64,000 bases of DNA, from contig NZ_CP027218.1 in the NCBI RefSeq assembly GCF_004124275.1, forward strand, positions 4,733,001-4,797,000. The letters are read 5' to 3'. Below are positions 42,610 to 51,885 of the stretch, one piece after another. The notes beneath the pieces are model-generated. The model worked only from the letters and a program-made list of their open reading frames with translations. It made no database searches and had not been told where the DNA came from. The stretch is from Pseudomonas sp. DTU12.3 (GTDB lineage Bacteria > Pseudomonadota > Gammaproteobacteria > Pseudomonadales > Pseudomonadaceae). A program made the translations under genes and the position numbers. Position 1 is the first letter of the stretch. Each line of letters opens with the position of its first letter.

Positions 42610-43269
42610 TCAGGCACCGCTCAAATCACTCTGCATATCGCCGAGCAATTGCGGCTGCAGATCGGTGAACAGATGCGGATAGCACTTTTGCAGATGTTCG
42701 AAGAAGAAGGTTTCCGGGACATCGGCGAATTGCCCGTGATCGACCAGATATTCCATCAATGGCGCACCGTCGCGGTTGAACGGATGGAAAACGCTGTGGT
42801 TGACGCCGTCGAATTCCAGCGGCGCAACGTTGAACAATTCGCAGAGTTTCTGGTTGAACGCGGGTGTCGCTTTTACCCAGCGTTCATTGAGGAAAAACTC
42901 GGTATAGCCGTGCATGGCGAACATATCGCTTTTCAACAATTCGAGCAGACGTGGCGTCGATAAATGATTCTTCACGTCGGCCAGACCGATGCGCGCCGGG
43001 ATCCCGCAATGCCGTGCACAACCCGCGAGCAGCGTGGCTTTCGGTACGCAATAACTCTCCCGTGTCGCCAGCGCATAACTGCCGCGCAAGGTCTGCGGAT
43101 CACGGCTGAAGGTGTAGGGGTTGTAGCGCACTGCCTCACGCACCGCGTAATAAAGATTGATCGCCTGCGCGAGCGGATCGCGGCTGGCCCCACGGTGCTG
43201 TTCGGCGAACTCCACCACCGCCGGGTGGTCACTATCGATGAAGCGGCCGGGACTCAGATACTCGTGCAT
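42610..43269 (-). CDS. Transglutaminase-like cysteine protease-fold protein
   Basis: 219 residues. Transglutaminase core motifs: Cys in RESYCVPKATLLAGCAR, His in MHGYTEFFLNERWVKATPAFN with a following Asp/Asn position. In bacteria such domains act as peptidases or amidases more often than as cross-linkers. The ATG at 43269 has AGGAG upstream. Divergent from fadE across 248 bp. Confidence 0.85.
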   Translation of the reverse strand: MHEYLSPGRFIDSDHPAVVEFAEQHRGASRDPLAQAINLYYAVREAVRYNPYTFSRDPQTLRGSYALATRESYCVPKATLLAGCARHCGIPARIGLADVKNHLSTPRLLELLKSDMFAMHGYTEFFLNERWVKATPAFNQKLCELFNVAPLEFDGVNHSVFHPFNRDGAPLMEYLVDHGQFADVPETFFFEHLQKCYPHLFTDLQPQLLGDMQSDLSGA

Positions 43270-43440
43270 GACGACAATCTCCTGAATGAGTCTGGAGTCT
43301 AGCGACAGCTTCAGCACAGAGATAACGACGTTTCGGCCAAACTTGGACGCAAAGACGCGGATCGACCGAACGATTTCTTACACGTGTTGCCCACCGAACC
43401 TACGAAAACCATCCGGGGTTTCCCACGATTTCAATCACCT

Positions 43441-43451
43441 TGGTCTGACCA
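43441..43451. promoter_or_regulatory. FadR-family-like operator upstream of fadE
   Basis: TGGTCTGACCA is an 11-bp palindrome matching the core TGGTCNGACCA recognised by E. coli FadR and conforming to the general FadR-subfamily TNGTNNNACNA pattern. It lies 67 bp before the acyl-CoA dehydrogenase start. The regulator in this organism is unknown. Confidence 0.5.
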
Positions 43452-43517
43452 CCCGGTTTTGCAGATGCCGTCTAAGCTCTGGAGGGTCGATTTGCCTTGG
43501 TTCACGGAGGACTGAAT

Positions 43518-45965
43518 ATGCTGTTGTTGTGGATACTGGTTTTGATTGTCGGCGTGGCCTATCTCGCCCACCGGCGTATTTCGCCTCTGCCTGCATTGGG
43601 CATCGTCGCGGTCTACCTTTTGGCGATGGGTATTTTCAGTCACGCGCCGGGCTGGCTGTTGCTGGTGTTGTGGGTCGTGCTGGCGGTGATCGCCGCGCCG
43701 TTGTTGCTACCTGACCTGCGCCGCAGACATTTCAGCGCGCCACTGTTCAACTGGTTCCAGAAAACCCTGCCGCCGATGTCGCAGACCGAACGCGACGCGA
43801 TCGATGCCGGCACTGTCTGGTGGGATGGCGAGCTGTTCAGCGGCCGTCCGGACTGGGAAAAACTGCTGGCCTATCCGAAGGCGCAACTGAGCGAAGAAGA
43901 ACAGGCGTTCATCGACGGCCCGACCGAAGAACTCTGCGCGATGGTCACCGACTGGCAAATTGGCCAGTCGATGGACCTGCCGCCCGAAGCCTGGGCGCAT
44001 ATCAAGGAACATGGTTTTTTTGCCCTGATCATCCCGAAGGAGTTTGGCGGTAAAGGCTTCTCTGCCTATGCCCACTCGCAGGTGGCGATGAAACTCGCCA
44101 CCCGCAGCGGCGACCTCGCCTCCACGGTCATGGTGCCAAACTCCCTAGGCCCGGCCGAACTGCTGCTGCATTACGGCACCGACGAACAACGCAATCACTA
44201 CCTGCCCCGTCTGGCCCGTGGCGATGACATTCCGTGCTTCGCCCTCACCGGCCCACTCGCCGGTTCCGATGCCGGCGCGATGCCCGACACCGGAATCATC
44301 TGCAAAGGCGAATGGGAAGGTCAGGAAGTCATCGGCCTGCGCCTGAACTGGGAAAAACGCTACATCACCCTCGGCCCTGTCGCCACCCTCCTCGGCCTCG
44401 CGTTCAAGGCGTATGACCCGGAACATTTATTGGGTGACAAGGAAGATCTCGGCATCAGCCTCGCGCTGATCCCGACCGATACCGCCGGTGTCGAAATCGG
44501 TCGTCGTCACTTGCCACTGGGCGCGGCATTCATGAACGGCCCGAACTCCGGCAAGGACGTGTTCATCCCGCTGGACTTCCTCATCGGAGGTCAGGAGATG
44601 CTCGGCAAAGGCTGGATGATGCTGATGAACTGCCTGTCGGTGGGGCGCTCGATCTCGTTGCCGGCCGTCGGCACTGGCGCAGCCAAATTCACCAGCCTGG
44701 TGACCGGCCAGTACGCGCAGATTCGTGAACAGTTCAACGTGCCACTGTCGGCGTTCGAAGGCATTCAGGAAGCCATGGCACGCATCGGCGGCAACGCGTG
44801 GATGATGGACGCCGCGCGCATGCTCACCGCCAACGCGGTGGACCTCGGCGAAAAACCGTCGGTACTGTCGGCGATCCTCAAATACCACCTGACCGAACGC
44901 GGTCGCGAATGCATCAGCCACGCCATGGACGTGCACGGCGGCAAGGCGATCATCATGGGCCCGAACAATTACCTCGGGCGCAGCTGGAACGGTGCACCGA
45001 TCTTCATCACCGTGGAAGGCGCGAACATTCTTTCACGCAACCTGATGATCTTCGGTCAAGGGGCGATTCGTTGCCATCCGTTCGTGCTCAAGGAAATGGC
45101 CTTGGCCGGTCGCGAGGACAAGGACCAGGCGCTGAAAGAGTTCGACGGCCTTCTGCTCAAACACATCGGTTTCGCCGTGAGCAACGCCGCCAGCACGCTG
45201 GTGTTGAACCTCGGCTTCGGCCATTTCGAGCACGCACCGGGCGACAAGATCAGCCAAGGCTACTTCCGTGCACTCAATCGTCAGGCAGCGGCATTTGCCA
45301 TGCTGGCTGATTTCAGCATGATGCTGCTCGGTGGCGAGCTGAAACGCCGCGAACGCCTATCGGCGCGTCTGGGTGACGTGTTGAGCAACCTGTATCTGGC
45401 CTCCGCTGCGCTCAAGCGTTATCACGATCTGGATTCGCCGGCGTACATGGAGCCACTGTTCCGCTGGGCGATGGAGGAAAGCCTCGGTCAATCGGAACGT
45501 GCGCTGGATGAATTGCTGCGCAACTTCCCGAACAAGGTCTTCGGCTGTCTTCTGCGCGTTATCGTCTTCCCGTTCGGTCGTCGCCACACCGGGCCCTCAG
45601 ACAAACTCGGTGCCGAAGTGGCAGGCGTGATCGGTCGGGCCAAGGGCGATCCGGCGCTGGAAGAGCTGCTCGCCGGCTGTTACCGCCCGCAATCGGCAGA
45701 CGATGCGGTCGGTGCGTTGCAACACGCCAGTGATCTGCTGAATGCTGCGCAACCGCTGCACAAAAAACTGCATACCTCGCTGAAAAGCGGTCAGGTCAAA
45801 CCGGCCGCAGGCGAACACGCCATCGATGCAGCGCTGGAGGCTGGCGTGTTGCAACCGGTGGAAGCGCAGAGCCTGCGCGATGCCGAAGCGGCGCGGCGCA
45901 AGGTCATCGATGTCGATGATTTCGACAAAGAGGAACTGAAACAGGCAGAGGGCAAAGTCCGCTGA
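43518..45965 (+). CDS. fadE: Acyl-CoA dehydrogenase FadE (membrane-anchored long form)
   Basis: 815 residues, the FadE long form. N-terminal hydrophobic region with two to three helices (LLLWILVLIVGVAYLA; LGIVAVYLLAMGIF; WLLLVLWVVLAVIAAPLLL), then an acyl-CoA dehydrogenase core (CFALTGPLAGSDAGAMPD, WEKRYITLGPVATLLG, GRSISLPAVGTGA) and a C-terminal DUF1974 region. It catalyses the first step of fatty-acid beta-oxidation. The ATG at 43518 has GGAGG at 8 nt. A FadR-like palindrome lies just upstream. Confidence 0.94.
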   Translation: MLLLWILVLIVGVAYLAHRRISPLPALGIVAVYLLAMGIFSHAPGWLLLVLWVVLAVIAAPLLLPDLRRRHFSAPLFNWFQKTLPPMSQTERDAIDAGTVWWDGELFSGRPDWEKLLAYPKAQLSEEEQAFIDGPTEELCAMVTDWQIGQSMDLPPEAWAHIKEHGFFALIIPKEFGGKGFSAYAHSQVAMKLATRSGDLASTVMVPNSLGPAELLLHYGTDEQRNHYLPRLARGDDIPCFALTGPLAGSDAGAMPDTGIICKGEWEGQEVIGLRLNWEKRYITLGPVATLLGLAFKAYDPEHLLGDKEDLGISLALIPTDTAGVEIGRRHLPLGAAFMNGPNSGKDVFIPLDFLIGGQEMLGKGWMMLMNCLSVGRSISLPAVGTGAAKFTSLVTGQYAQIREQFNVPLSAFEGIQEAMARIGGNAWMMDAARMLTANAVDLGEKPSVLSAILKYHLTERGRECISHAMDVHGGKAIIMGPNNYLGRSWNGAPIFITVEGANILSRNLMIFGQGAIRCHPFVLKEMALAGREDKDQALKEFDGLLLKHIGFAVSNAASTLVLNLGFGHFEHAPGDKISQGYFRALNRQAAAFAMLADFSMMLLGGELKRRERLSARLGDVLSNLYLASAALKRYHDLDSPAYMEPLFRWAMEESLGQSERALDELLRNFPNKVFGCLLRVIVFPFGRRHTGPSDKLGAEVAGVIGRAKGDPALEELLAGCYRPQSADDAVGALQHASDLLNAAQPLHKKLHTSLKSGQVKPAAGEHAIDAALEAGVLQPVEAQSLRDAEAARRKVIDVDDFDKEELKQAEGKVR

Positions 45966-46039
45966 TCCTGAGACCCATGTCCAAGCGGGCGCAGGAGCTT
46001 TATACTCCCGCGCCCGTTTTGCTCTTGAGGACTTATCTC

Positions 46040-46447
46040 GTGTCCAACGTCGTTGCCGATCATCTTGTGTTGCTCGACCACCTGCGCAGTATCCTGGTCG
46101 CCGTAGGTGAGGCCGAACAGGTTCCCGAAGAAAGCCATGCCCTGTTCCTGGAGCGCTTCGACGAACTGCTGGCGTCGCTACCGATCGAACCGATCGAAAG
46201 CCAATACCTGGGCCAGGACATCCTGACTCAAGTGATTACCCGTTACCCGCAAATTGCCCACCTGATCCCGCGCGATCTGTTGTGGTTCTTCGCCGGTGAT
46301 TGCCTGCACTACCTGTCCGATGAAGAAATCGACATGTATCAGGCGCTGGAAGAACGTCGCTACGAAGCCGAACAGAACGATGAACCGTTCGACTGGAACC
46401 AGGAAAAGCAGTTGCTGGCGATGTCTGCTCAGGACAGCAAGCACTGA
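46040..46447 (+). CDS. Conserved protein of the PA2817 family
   Basis: 135 residues, acidic, MSNVVADHLVLLDHLRSILVAVG, then YLGQDILTQVITRYPQIAHLIPRDLLWFFAGDCLHYLSDEE. No known domain. Its position after fadE is conserved in Pseudomonas. Starts with GTG at 46040 with GAGG 9 nt upstream; the reading from 45977 lacks a ribosome site. Confidence 0.82.
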   Translation: MSNVVADHLVLLDHLRSILVAVGEAEQVPEESHALFLERFDELLASLPIEPIESQYLGQDILTQVITRYPQIAHLIPRDLLWFFAGDCLHYLSDEEIDMYQALEERRYEAEQNDEPFDWNQEKQLLAMSAQDSKH

Positions 46448-46467
46448 TTCATTCGTTGATTGAAGTC

Positions 46468-46515
46468 AAAAGATCGCAGCCTTCGGCAGCTCCTGCAGGG
46501 GGCTGCGATTTTTTG
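46468..46515. repeat. Short second-type REP hairpin
   Basis: AAAGATCGCAGCCTTCGGCA...TCCTGCAGG followed by a truncated inverted arm GGCTGCGATTTTTT. Lies between the PA2817-family gene and the LysR gene and could end both transcripts. Confidence 0.75.
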
Positions 46516-46523
46516 CTTTTGCG

Positions 46524-47522
46524 TTACAACAATCCCTCGCTTTCCGGCAGCTCGTACGCCATCGCGGCGTTACTCGCACTGCCCGACTTCCCCGGCTTGC
46601 TAAGCGTCGGTTCTTTCTCCAGACACTCCACCAGATAGTCGATAAACACCCGCAGTTTCGGCGGCAGATAGCGCGTCGGCGAATGCAGCAGCCAGAGCCC
46701 GCCGTGGTAGGAAGCCAGGAACGTCCAGTCCGGCAACACCTGCACGACCAACTTCTGCTCCAAGGCATAACGCGCGGTGAAATACGGCAGGCTGCCAATA
46801 CCGATGTGCTGCAACACCGCGCCCAAGCGGACGCCGGTGTGGTTGGCGGCGTAACGACCGCGCACCCCGACCGTGACGGCTTTGCTGCCTTTCTTGAATT
46901 TCCAGCGCGCATCGCTCGGCGTTTCGCCCAGATAAATGCAGCTGTGGTTAAGCAAGTCATGAGGATGAGTCGGTGTGCCGTGTTCAGCCAGATATTGCGG
47001 TGTGGCGCAGAGCAAATGGTCGATGGTCAGCAGCTGACGACCCACCAGACCCGCCGGTGGTCTATCGGTGATGCGGATCGCCAGGTCGACATGGTCGTCA
47101 ATCAGATCAATTTGCCGATCTTCCAGCAACAACTCGACGTCGACCTTGGGGTAGCGCCGCAGAAACTCGGGCATGTGCGGATGAACCACAAAACGCCCCA
47201 CCGCTTTCGGCACACTGACGCGCACCAGCCCTTCCGCTTCATGGGTGAACTGGCCGCTGATTTCCATCACGGACTTGGCGGCGCTGACCATCTCCTGGCA
47301 GCGCTTGAATACCTCTTCGCCACCATCACTCAAACGCAACTTGCGCGTCGTGCGTTGCAGCAACCGCGTGGCCAAGGCTTTTTCCAGTCGAGAAATGCTG
47401 CGACTGACCGCTGAGGGTGACGAACCGAGCTGTCGGGCGGCTTCTGAAAAGCTGCCGGTCTCCACGACCTTGACGAAAATCGCCATTTCACCGAGTAGTG
47501 GCAGCGGTAGATTTATGCTCAC
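46524..47522 (-). CDS. LysR-family transcriptional regulator
   Basis: 332 residues. N-terminal winged HTH (MAIFVKVVETGSFSEAARQLGSSPSAVSRSISRLEKAL) and a substrate-binding domain (VRVSVPKAVGRFVVHP, DLAIRITDRPP). The likely start is GTG at 47522. Divergent from the trans-editing/oxygenase/exporter operon across about 90 AT-rich bp, the classic LysR arrangement, so it probably controls that operon. The effector is unknown. Confidence 0.88.
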   Translation of the reverse strand: MSINLPLPLLGEMAIFVKVVETGSFSEAARQLGSSPSAVSRSISRLEKALATRLLQRTTRKLRLSDGGEEVFKRCQEMVSAAKSVMEISGQFTHEAEGLVRVSVPKAVGRFVVHPHMPEFLRRYPKVDVELLLEDRQIDLIDDHVDLAIRITDRPPAGLVGRQLLTIDHLLCATPQYLAEHGTPTHPHDLLNHSCIYLGETPSDARWKFKKGSKAVTVGVRGRYAANHTGVRLGAVLQHIGIGSLPYFTARYALEQKLVVQVLPDWTFLASYHGGLWLLHSPTRYLPPKLRVFIDYLVECLEKEPTLSKPGKSGSASNAAMAYELPESEGLL

Positions 47523-47612
47523 AGCGCACAAGTCCTTTGATGTTTGAACGGATTATCACGTTATTACACGATTCATATAATAAAAATAGAAACTTTAATA
47601 AGGGCATGGAAT

Positions 47613-48239
47613 ATGACGCTTCGCCTCTTTTTCCATAGTGATGACCTCAAGGCCAATGTGGAAGTCCTCGACTGCACGCCCCACGAGAACGAATTTGCCG
47701 TAGTGCTGCGCGCCACGCTGTTCCATCCGCAAGGCGGCGGCCAGCCATGCGATACCGGCTGGATCGGTGAAGCCCAGGTGCTGCGCGTGGTCCAGGATCC
47801 AGACCGGATCATTCACTTTGTCGACCGACCGGTTGCGCTGGGCATGACTGCTATTCGGGTTGATGAAGAGCGCCGCCGCTTCAACACCCGCATGCATTCG
47901 GCCGGGCATCTGATCGGGCATTTCGTCCAGGCCATGGGCTGGATGCCGATCAAGGCGCACCACTGGCCGGACGAAGGGCGGGTGCAATTCAAACCCGGCG
48001 ATGGTGCTCAGGAAGTCGACGCCCAAACCCTTCAGATCGGCATCGAGCAATGGATCGCACACGATCTGCCACGCCTGACGTCCCTACGCGAAGGCGCGCG
48101 GGAAATCGGCTTCGGTGAACTCCCGGCTTATGGCTGCGGCGGCACCCACGTACGTAGCCTGAAGGATCTTGGCACAGTCACGATCGCGTCCCTTTCGCAG
48201 AAGAAAGGCACGTTGTCCGTCCACTACAGCGTGGATTGA
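47613..48239 (+). CDS. AlaX-type alanyl-tRNA editing protein
   Basis: 208 residues. Stand-alone editing domain homologous to the C-terminal region of AlaRS: HPQGGGQPCDTG, the metal-binding HxxxH in HSAGHLIGH, and CGGTHV near the C-terminus, giving the zinc ligand set. Such proteins hydrolyse mischarged Ser-tRNA(Ala) or Gly-tRNA(Ala) in trans. Its place in an operon with an amino-acid-type oxygenase and a LysE exporter suggests a special substrate. Confidence 0.88.
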   Translation: MTLRLFFHSDDLKANVEVLDCTPHENEFAVVLRATLFHPQGGGQPCDTGWIGEAQVLRVVQDPDRIIHFVDRPVALGMTAIRVDEERRRFNTRMHSAGHLIGHFVQAMGWMPIKAHHWPDEGRVQFKPGDGAQEVDAQTLQIGIEQWIAHDLPRLTSLREGAREIGFGELPAYGCGGTHVRSLKDLGTVTIASLSQKKGTLSVHYSVD

Positions 48240-48245
48240 GCATTT

Positions 48246-48301
48246 TCGGACGCTGCCCTCGCGCAGCGTCCGGCGCCGGGGAACCGCACTCGCAGGTTCC
48301 G
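48246..48301 (+). promoter_or_regulatory. Two hairpins between the editing-protein and oxygenase genes
   Basis: GGACGCTG/CAGCGTCC (near 48248-48272) and GGAACC/GGTTCC (48281-48301) in a 76-bp gap. No T run follows, so they probably affect mRNA stability or translation and not full termination. Confidence 0.5.
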
Positions 48302-48315
48302 TTGACTATCGATAG

Positions 48316-49101
48316 ATGGACCTAAATAACATGATGCTAGACGTCGAGCGTCTCGATGAGACGTGCATAAAAAAACTGGCCAACGAAGAAGTCCTCGCCA
48401 TCCGCGTCAAAGGCTTTCTGCCCGAGCCGCTGGCGATCGAGATTGGCGACAAGATCCTTGCTCCAGGCTTTGAGGGCTACATCAACGCACCCAGCATCGG
48501 CCGCATCGGCATGGCGTTTTACGAGGCGGAAAACCAGCCGCTGCTGATCGAAGACTACTTCGAGCGTGCCACCAGCAACATCGCCGAACTGCGCAATCGC
48601 TGTGCGCCCTACTCGTCGCCGGTAGACACCTTGCGCTGCATGTTCGACGAATCATGGCCGGCCGGTGCGCATCTGGAAAACCTCTACGGACGCAAGATGT
48701 ACGTCGGCCTTTCACGCGTGGTGAAGCCCGGCGTGTGCTTTCTCGCCCACCACGACATCTTTGCCAAAGATGCGCCGGACAGTTTCCAGGCCCGCAGCCT
48801 CGAGGCGCAGTTCGCCTGCAACGTTTACCTGAACATGCCGACTGACGGCGGCGCATTGCAGATGTGGGACGACGACATCACCCCGGACCAGTTCGACGAG
48901 ATGCGTGGCGACAGTTACGGCATCGACCCGGCGCTGCTCGGCCCGCCAACCCTTGAGGTGCGGCCGCAGCCCGGCGACTTCATCATGTTCAATTCGCGCT
49001 GCATGCACTCGGTGACCCCGGGCGTGGCGGATCCGCGCTTGAGCCTTTCCTTCTTTGTCGGCTATCGCGGCAATGCTTCACCCCTGACCTTCTGGAGCTG
49101 A
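48316..49101 (+). CDS. 2-oxoglutarate/Fe(II)-dependent oxygenase, probable amino-acid hydroxylase
   Basis: 261 residues. Candidate iron triad: HHD in CFLAHHDIFAKD (HxD form, so a hydroxylase and not a halogenase) and distal His in SRCMHSVTPG; RLSLSFFVGY supplies the 2-oxoglutarate Arg. Free-standing, no carrier-protein domain, so probably acts on a free small molecule. Ribosome sites are weak: ATG at 48316 is given, ATGs at 48331 and 48334 are possible. Followed after 1 nt by the exporter gene. Confidence 0.8.
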   Translation: MDLNNMMLDVERLDETCIKKLANEEVLAIRVKGFLPEPLAIEIGDKILAPGFEGYINAPSIGRIGMAFYEAENQPLLIEDYFERATSNIAELRNRCAPYSSPVDTLRCMFDESWPAGAHLENLYGRKMYVGLSRVVKPGVCFLAHHDIFAKDAPDSFQARSLEAQFACNVYLNMPTDGGALQMWDDDITPDQFDEMRGDSYGIDPALLGPPTLEVRPQPGDFIMFNSRCMHSVTPGVADPRLSLSFFVGYRGNASPLTFWS

Positions 49102-49102
49102 G

Positions 49103-49741
49103 ATGTATTCGAATTACCTGGGCGAGTTTCTGGCGCTGGCTACTATCCACTTTCTCGCCGTGGTTGCTCCCGGCCCGGACTTCGCCGTGACCATCCGCCA
49201 GAGCGTGCGCTTCGGGCGGCTGGTGGGGATTTGCACGGCATTGGGCATCGGTGCGGGGATTTCCGTGCACGTGCTGTACACCCTGCTCGGCGTTGGCGCG
49301 CTGATGCACACCACCCCGTGGTTGCTGACCGTGGCCAAAGTGGTGGGCGCTGCCTACATTGTCTACCTCGGTGTCAGCCTGATCCGCAGCAAACCGAAAA
49401 CCAGCCTTGAAGGTGAAAAAGCTGCGGAAGAACCGCTGGTTGAGCAATCGTTGTTCAAGGCGTTCAGTACCGGTTTCCTGACTAACGCCACCAACCCCAA
49501 GGCCACGCTGTTCTTCCTGGCGATCTTCACCACGATCATCAGCGCCAGCACACCCCTGCAAATCCAGGCGTTCTATGGCTTGTGGATGTGTTTTGTAAAC
49601 GCCTTGTGGTTTGTGATCGTCGCGCTGTTTTTCTCCAGCAACAAGGTGCGACTGCTGTTCATGCGCATGGGCCACTGGTTCGAACGCAGCATGGGGGTGA
49701 TCCTGATTCTGTTCGCCGGGCGCTTGATGCTGTCGATGTAA
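49103..49741 (+). CDS. LysE/RhtB-family amino-acid exporter
   Basis: 212 residues with six membrane helices: LGEFLALATIHFLAVVAPGPDFAVTIRQS at the N-terminus (the LysE PGPD motif), FSTGFLTNATNPKATLFFLAIFTTI and a C-terminal GVILILFAGRLML. Exports an amino acid or derivative. Starts 1 nt after the oxygenase stop. Likely client is the oxygenase product. Confidence 0.9.
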   Translation: MYSNYLGEFLALATIHFLAVVAPGPDFAVTIRQSVRFGRLVGICTALGIGAGISVHVLYTLLGVGALMHTTPWLLTVAKVVGAAYIVYLGVSLIRSKPKTSLEGEKAAEEPLVEQSLFKAFSTGFLTNATNPKATLFFLAIFTTIISASTPLQIQAFYGLWMCFVNALWFVIVALFFSSNKVRLLFMRMGHWFERSMGVILILFAGRLMLSM

Positions 49742-49749
49742 ATCACCAA

Positions 49750-49782
49750 AAAAGTCCCGGCACACTCTGCCGGGACTTTTTC
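49750..49782 (+). terminator. Terminator of the editing/oxygenase/exporter operon
   Basis: AAAGTCCCGGCA pairs with TGCCGGGACTTT across CACTC, then T residues. Confidence 0.88.
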
Positions 49783-49927
49783 ATTTCTGCGCCTCTTTTG
49801 CATTTCTGTGCGACAGATCCCGTTTCGAGACTCCCTCGGCACTCCCTCACGGTGTTAGTTTGCAAAACGTTTCAGACGCTTCCGTCAGAAACTTCTTATC
49901 AACTGCCTGCCAAGGAATGCCTCCGTA

Positions 49928-51667
49928 ATGGATTTCTCCCTCAAGCAACTGGCCGCCGCTACCCTGATGCTGGCCAGCCTCGCGTCATTTACCACCGCCG
50001 CTCAAGCCAACATCACGCCACAGCAAAGCGCGGTCATCCTGAAATCCTTCGACGATAAAAGCGTGACGGATTTCCGCGAGTTTCTGGGCAGCCTGGCCAA
50101 GAGCGACATCGCCAAAAGCGACAATCTCGGCCCGGCCATCAGCGCTTTCCTCGACAATAAAACCCTGACCGCTGAACAGCAGAACGAAATCCATCGCCTG
50201 CTGGGCATCTACACCCGCGTCAAATACGGCAAGGCCGCGCTGGAAACCTTGCGTGAACTGGTCGAGATTCCAACCTTCCAGAAGGAAGGCGTGGCGCAGC
50301 ACGACAATCCTGAGTTCATCAAGATTGCCGGCAAGATCCAGAGCCTTGCCGAATCGTTCAACCTGAACTTCCGCAACATCGACAACCGCGTCTACGAAAT
50401 CTCCCTCGAAGGCCAAGGTGATGAAGTCGTCGGCATTCACGCGCACGCCGACGTGGTGCCGGTGACTCCGGAAAACTGGGTGCTCAAGGACGGCACCAAG
50501 CTTGATCCGTTCAAAGTCACCCTGATTGGCGATCGCATGTACGGTCGTGGCACCGAGGATGACAAGAACGGCATCGTCGTTGCGATGTACGCGATGAAAG
50601 TGATCAAGGAAGAAAAACTGCCGCTGGCGCGCAACTTCAAGCTGCTGGTCGACACCACTGAAGAAACCAGCGGTGACGCGATCCCTTATTACTTCGAAAA
50701 AAACCCGACGCCGGCCTACAACATGGCGCTGGACGGTGGTTACCCGGTAGTGATTGCCGAGAAAGGCTACGGCACCGTGATGGCCAAATTTGTCAAACGC
50801 CCAGCTGAAGGCAAAGGCGCTGAAATCACTTCGATGACCGGCGGCCTGGCGACCAACCAGATTCCGTCGGCCTCGGTCGTCACCTTGCTGACCGACAAGC
50901 CTGCCGAACTGGCTGCCAGCCTGCAAAAGGCCGGCAACGAGTTTGTCAAACACAATGGCGGCAACTTCGAAGTGGCAGCCAAGGTTGACGGTAAAGACGT
51001 CAAACTGACGGTGACCGGCGTTTCCGCGCACTCCTCCGAACCGGAATCGGGGGTTAACCCGGTGGCGCGCATGCTGGTGTTTATCAATAGCCTGAACGGT
51101 AAGGTGGCGCTCAAGCACAACCAGTTCACCGACGCAGCCCGTTACGCTGCCGAGAACTGGGGCCTGGATTACCTCGGTAACACCTTGAAGGTGGGCTTCT
51201 CCGACAGTTTCATGGGGCCGCTGACTACGTCGCTCACCTACGTCGGTGAGGATGACAAAGCCTTCAAACTGGCGGTGAACCTGCGCGTTCCGAAGGGCAA
51301 GTCGCCGGAAAAACTCAAGGCTGAAATCGCTGACAAACTCAGCGCCTGGACCAAGAAAACTCACGTCGCCGTGGACTTCGATTACTCGGTCGCCGAACCG
51401 ATGTTCCGCAACCCGGAAGGTGAATGGGTCAAGGCTTTGCTGGCCGTGTCGACAGAAAACCTCGGCATGAAGCACGAGTTCGGCACCTCTGCCGGTGCGA
51501 CGTCGGTGCATGAACTGCCTAACGGCGTGCAATTCGGCCTGGCGCGTCCCGAGGTGAAATACACCGGGCACACCGATGGCGAGTTCAAGACCGTTGACCA
51601 GTTCTTGCTGGACCTGCAAATCGTCACCGAAATGATGGGCCGCATCGGGCAACTGCCAAAGCTGTGA
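49928..51667 (+). CDS. Periplasmic M20-family dipeptidase
   Basis: 579 residues. Signal peptide MDFSLKQLAAATLMLASLAS with cleavage near TAAQAN. M20 zinc peptidase motifs: HAHADVVPV (first metal ligand), RGTEDDKNG (bridging Asp), DTTEETSGD (catalytic Glu), and C-terminal TGHTDGEF. Resembles PepV/Sapep-type dipeptidases but exported. Starts with ATG at 49928. A hairpin and a strong terminator follow. Confidence 0.88.
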   Translation: MDFSLKQLAAATLMLASLASFTTAAQANITPQQSAVILKSFDDKSVTDFREFLGSLAKSDIAKSDNLGPAISAFLDNKTLTAEQQNEIHRLLGIYTRVKYGKAALETLRELVEIPTFQKEGVAQHDNPEFIKIAGKIQSLAESFNLNFRNIDNRVYEISLEGQGDEVVGIHAHADVVPVTPENWVLKDGTKLDPFKVTLIGDRMYGRGTEDDKNGIVVAMYAMKVIKEEKLPLARNFKLLVDTTEETSGDAIPYYFEKNPTPAYNMALDGGYPVVIAEKGYGTVMAKFVKRPAEGKGAEITSMTGGLATNQIPSASVVTLLTDKPAELAASLQKAGNEFVKHNGGNFEVAAKVDGKDVKLTVTGVSAHSSEPESGVNPVARMLVFINSLNGKVALKHNQFTDAARYAAENWGLDYLGNTLKVGFSDSFMGPLTTSLTYVGEDDKAFKLAVNLRVPKGKSPEKLKAEIADKLSAWTKKTHVAVDFDYSVAEPMFRNPEGEWVKALLAVSTENLGMKHEFGTSAGATSVHELPNGVQFGLARPEVKYTGHTDGEFKTVDQFLLDLQIVTEMMGRIGQLPKL

Positions 51668-51714
51668 TCGATCGCTGGAACCCGGTCAGCGCATGACCGG
51701 GATCTGGCACATAC

Positions 51715-51740
51715 AAAAAAGGACCGTGAGGTCCTTTTTT
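51715..51740 (+). terminator. Terminator after the dipeptidase gene
   Basis: AAAAAAGGACC-GTGA-GGTCCTTTTTT, perfect and bidirectional. Confidence 0.9.
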
Positions 51741-51768
51741 ATGGGCGACGACAAATCGCGCACAAACA

Positions 51769-51798
51769 AAAACGCCGATCATCACTGATCGGCGTTTT
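51769..51798 (-). terminator. Terminator of the tRNA array
   Basis: AAAACGCCGATCA pairs with TGATCGGCGTTTT around a 4-nt loop, 10 bp beyond the last tRNA-Gly; on the minus strand it ends in a T run. Confidence 0.85.
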
Positions 51799-51807
51799 TG
51801 TTGAATA

Positions 51808-51883
<76 letters not shown>

Positions 51884-51885
51884 AA

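Noticed and set aside
48316..49101. Oxygenase as an Fe(II)/2OG halogenase
   Set aside because: The motif is HHD, supplying the carboxylate that halogenases lack, so hydroxylation is more likely.
49985..51652. 555-codon open frame antisense to the dipeptidase gene
   Set aside because: Shadow frame; the plus strand has a signal peptide and all M20 metal motifs.
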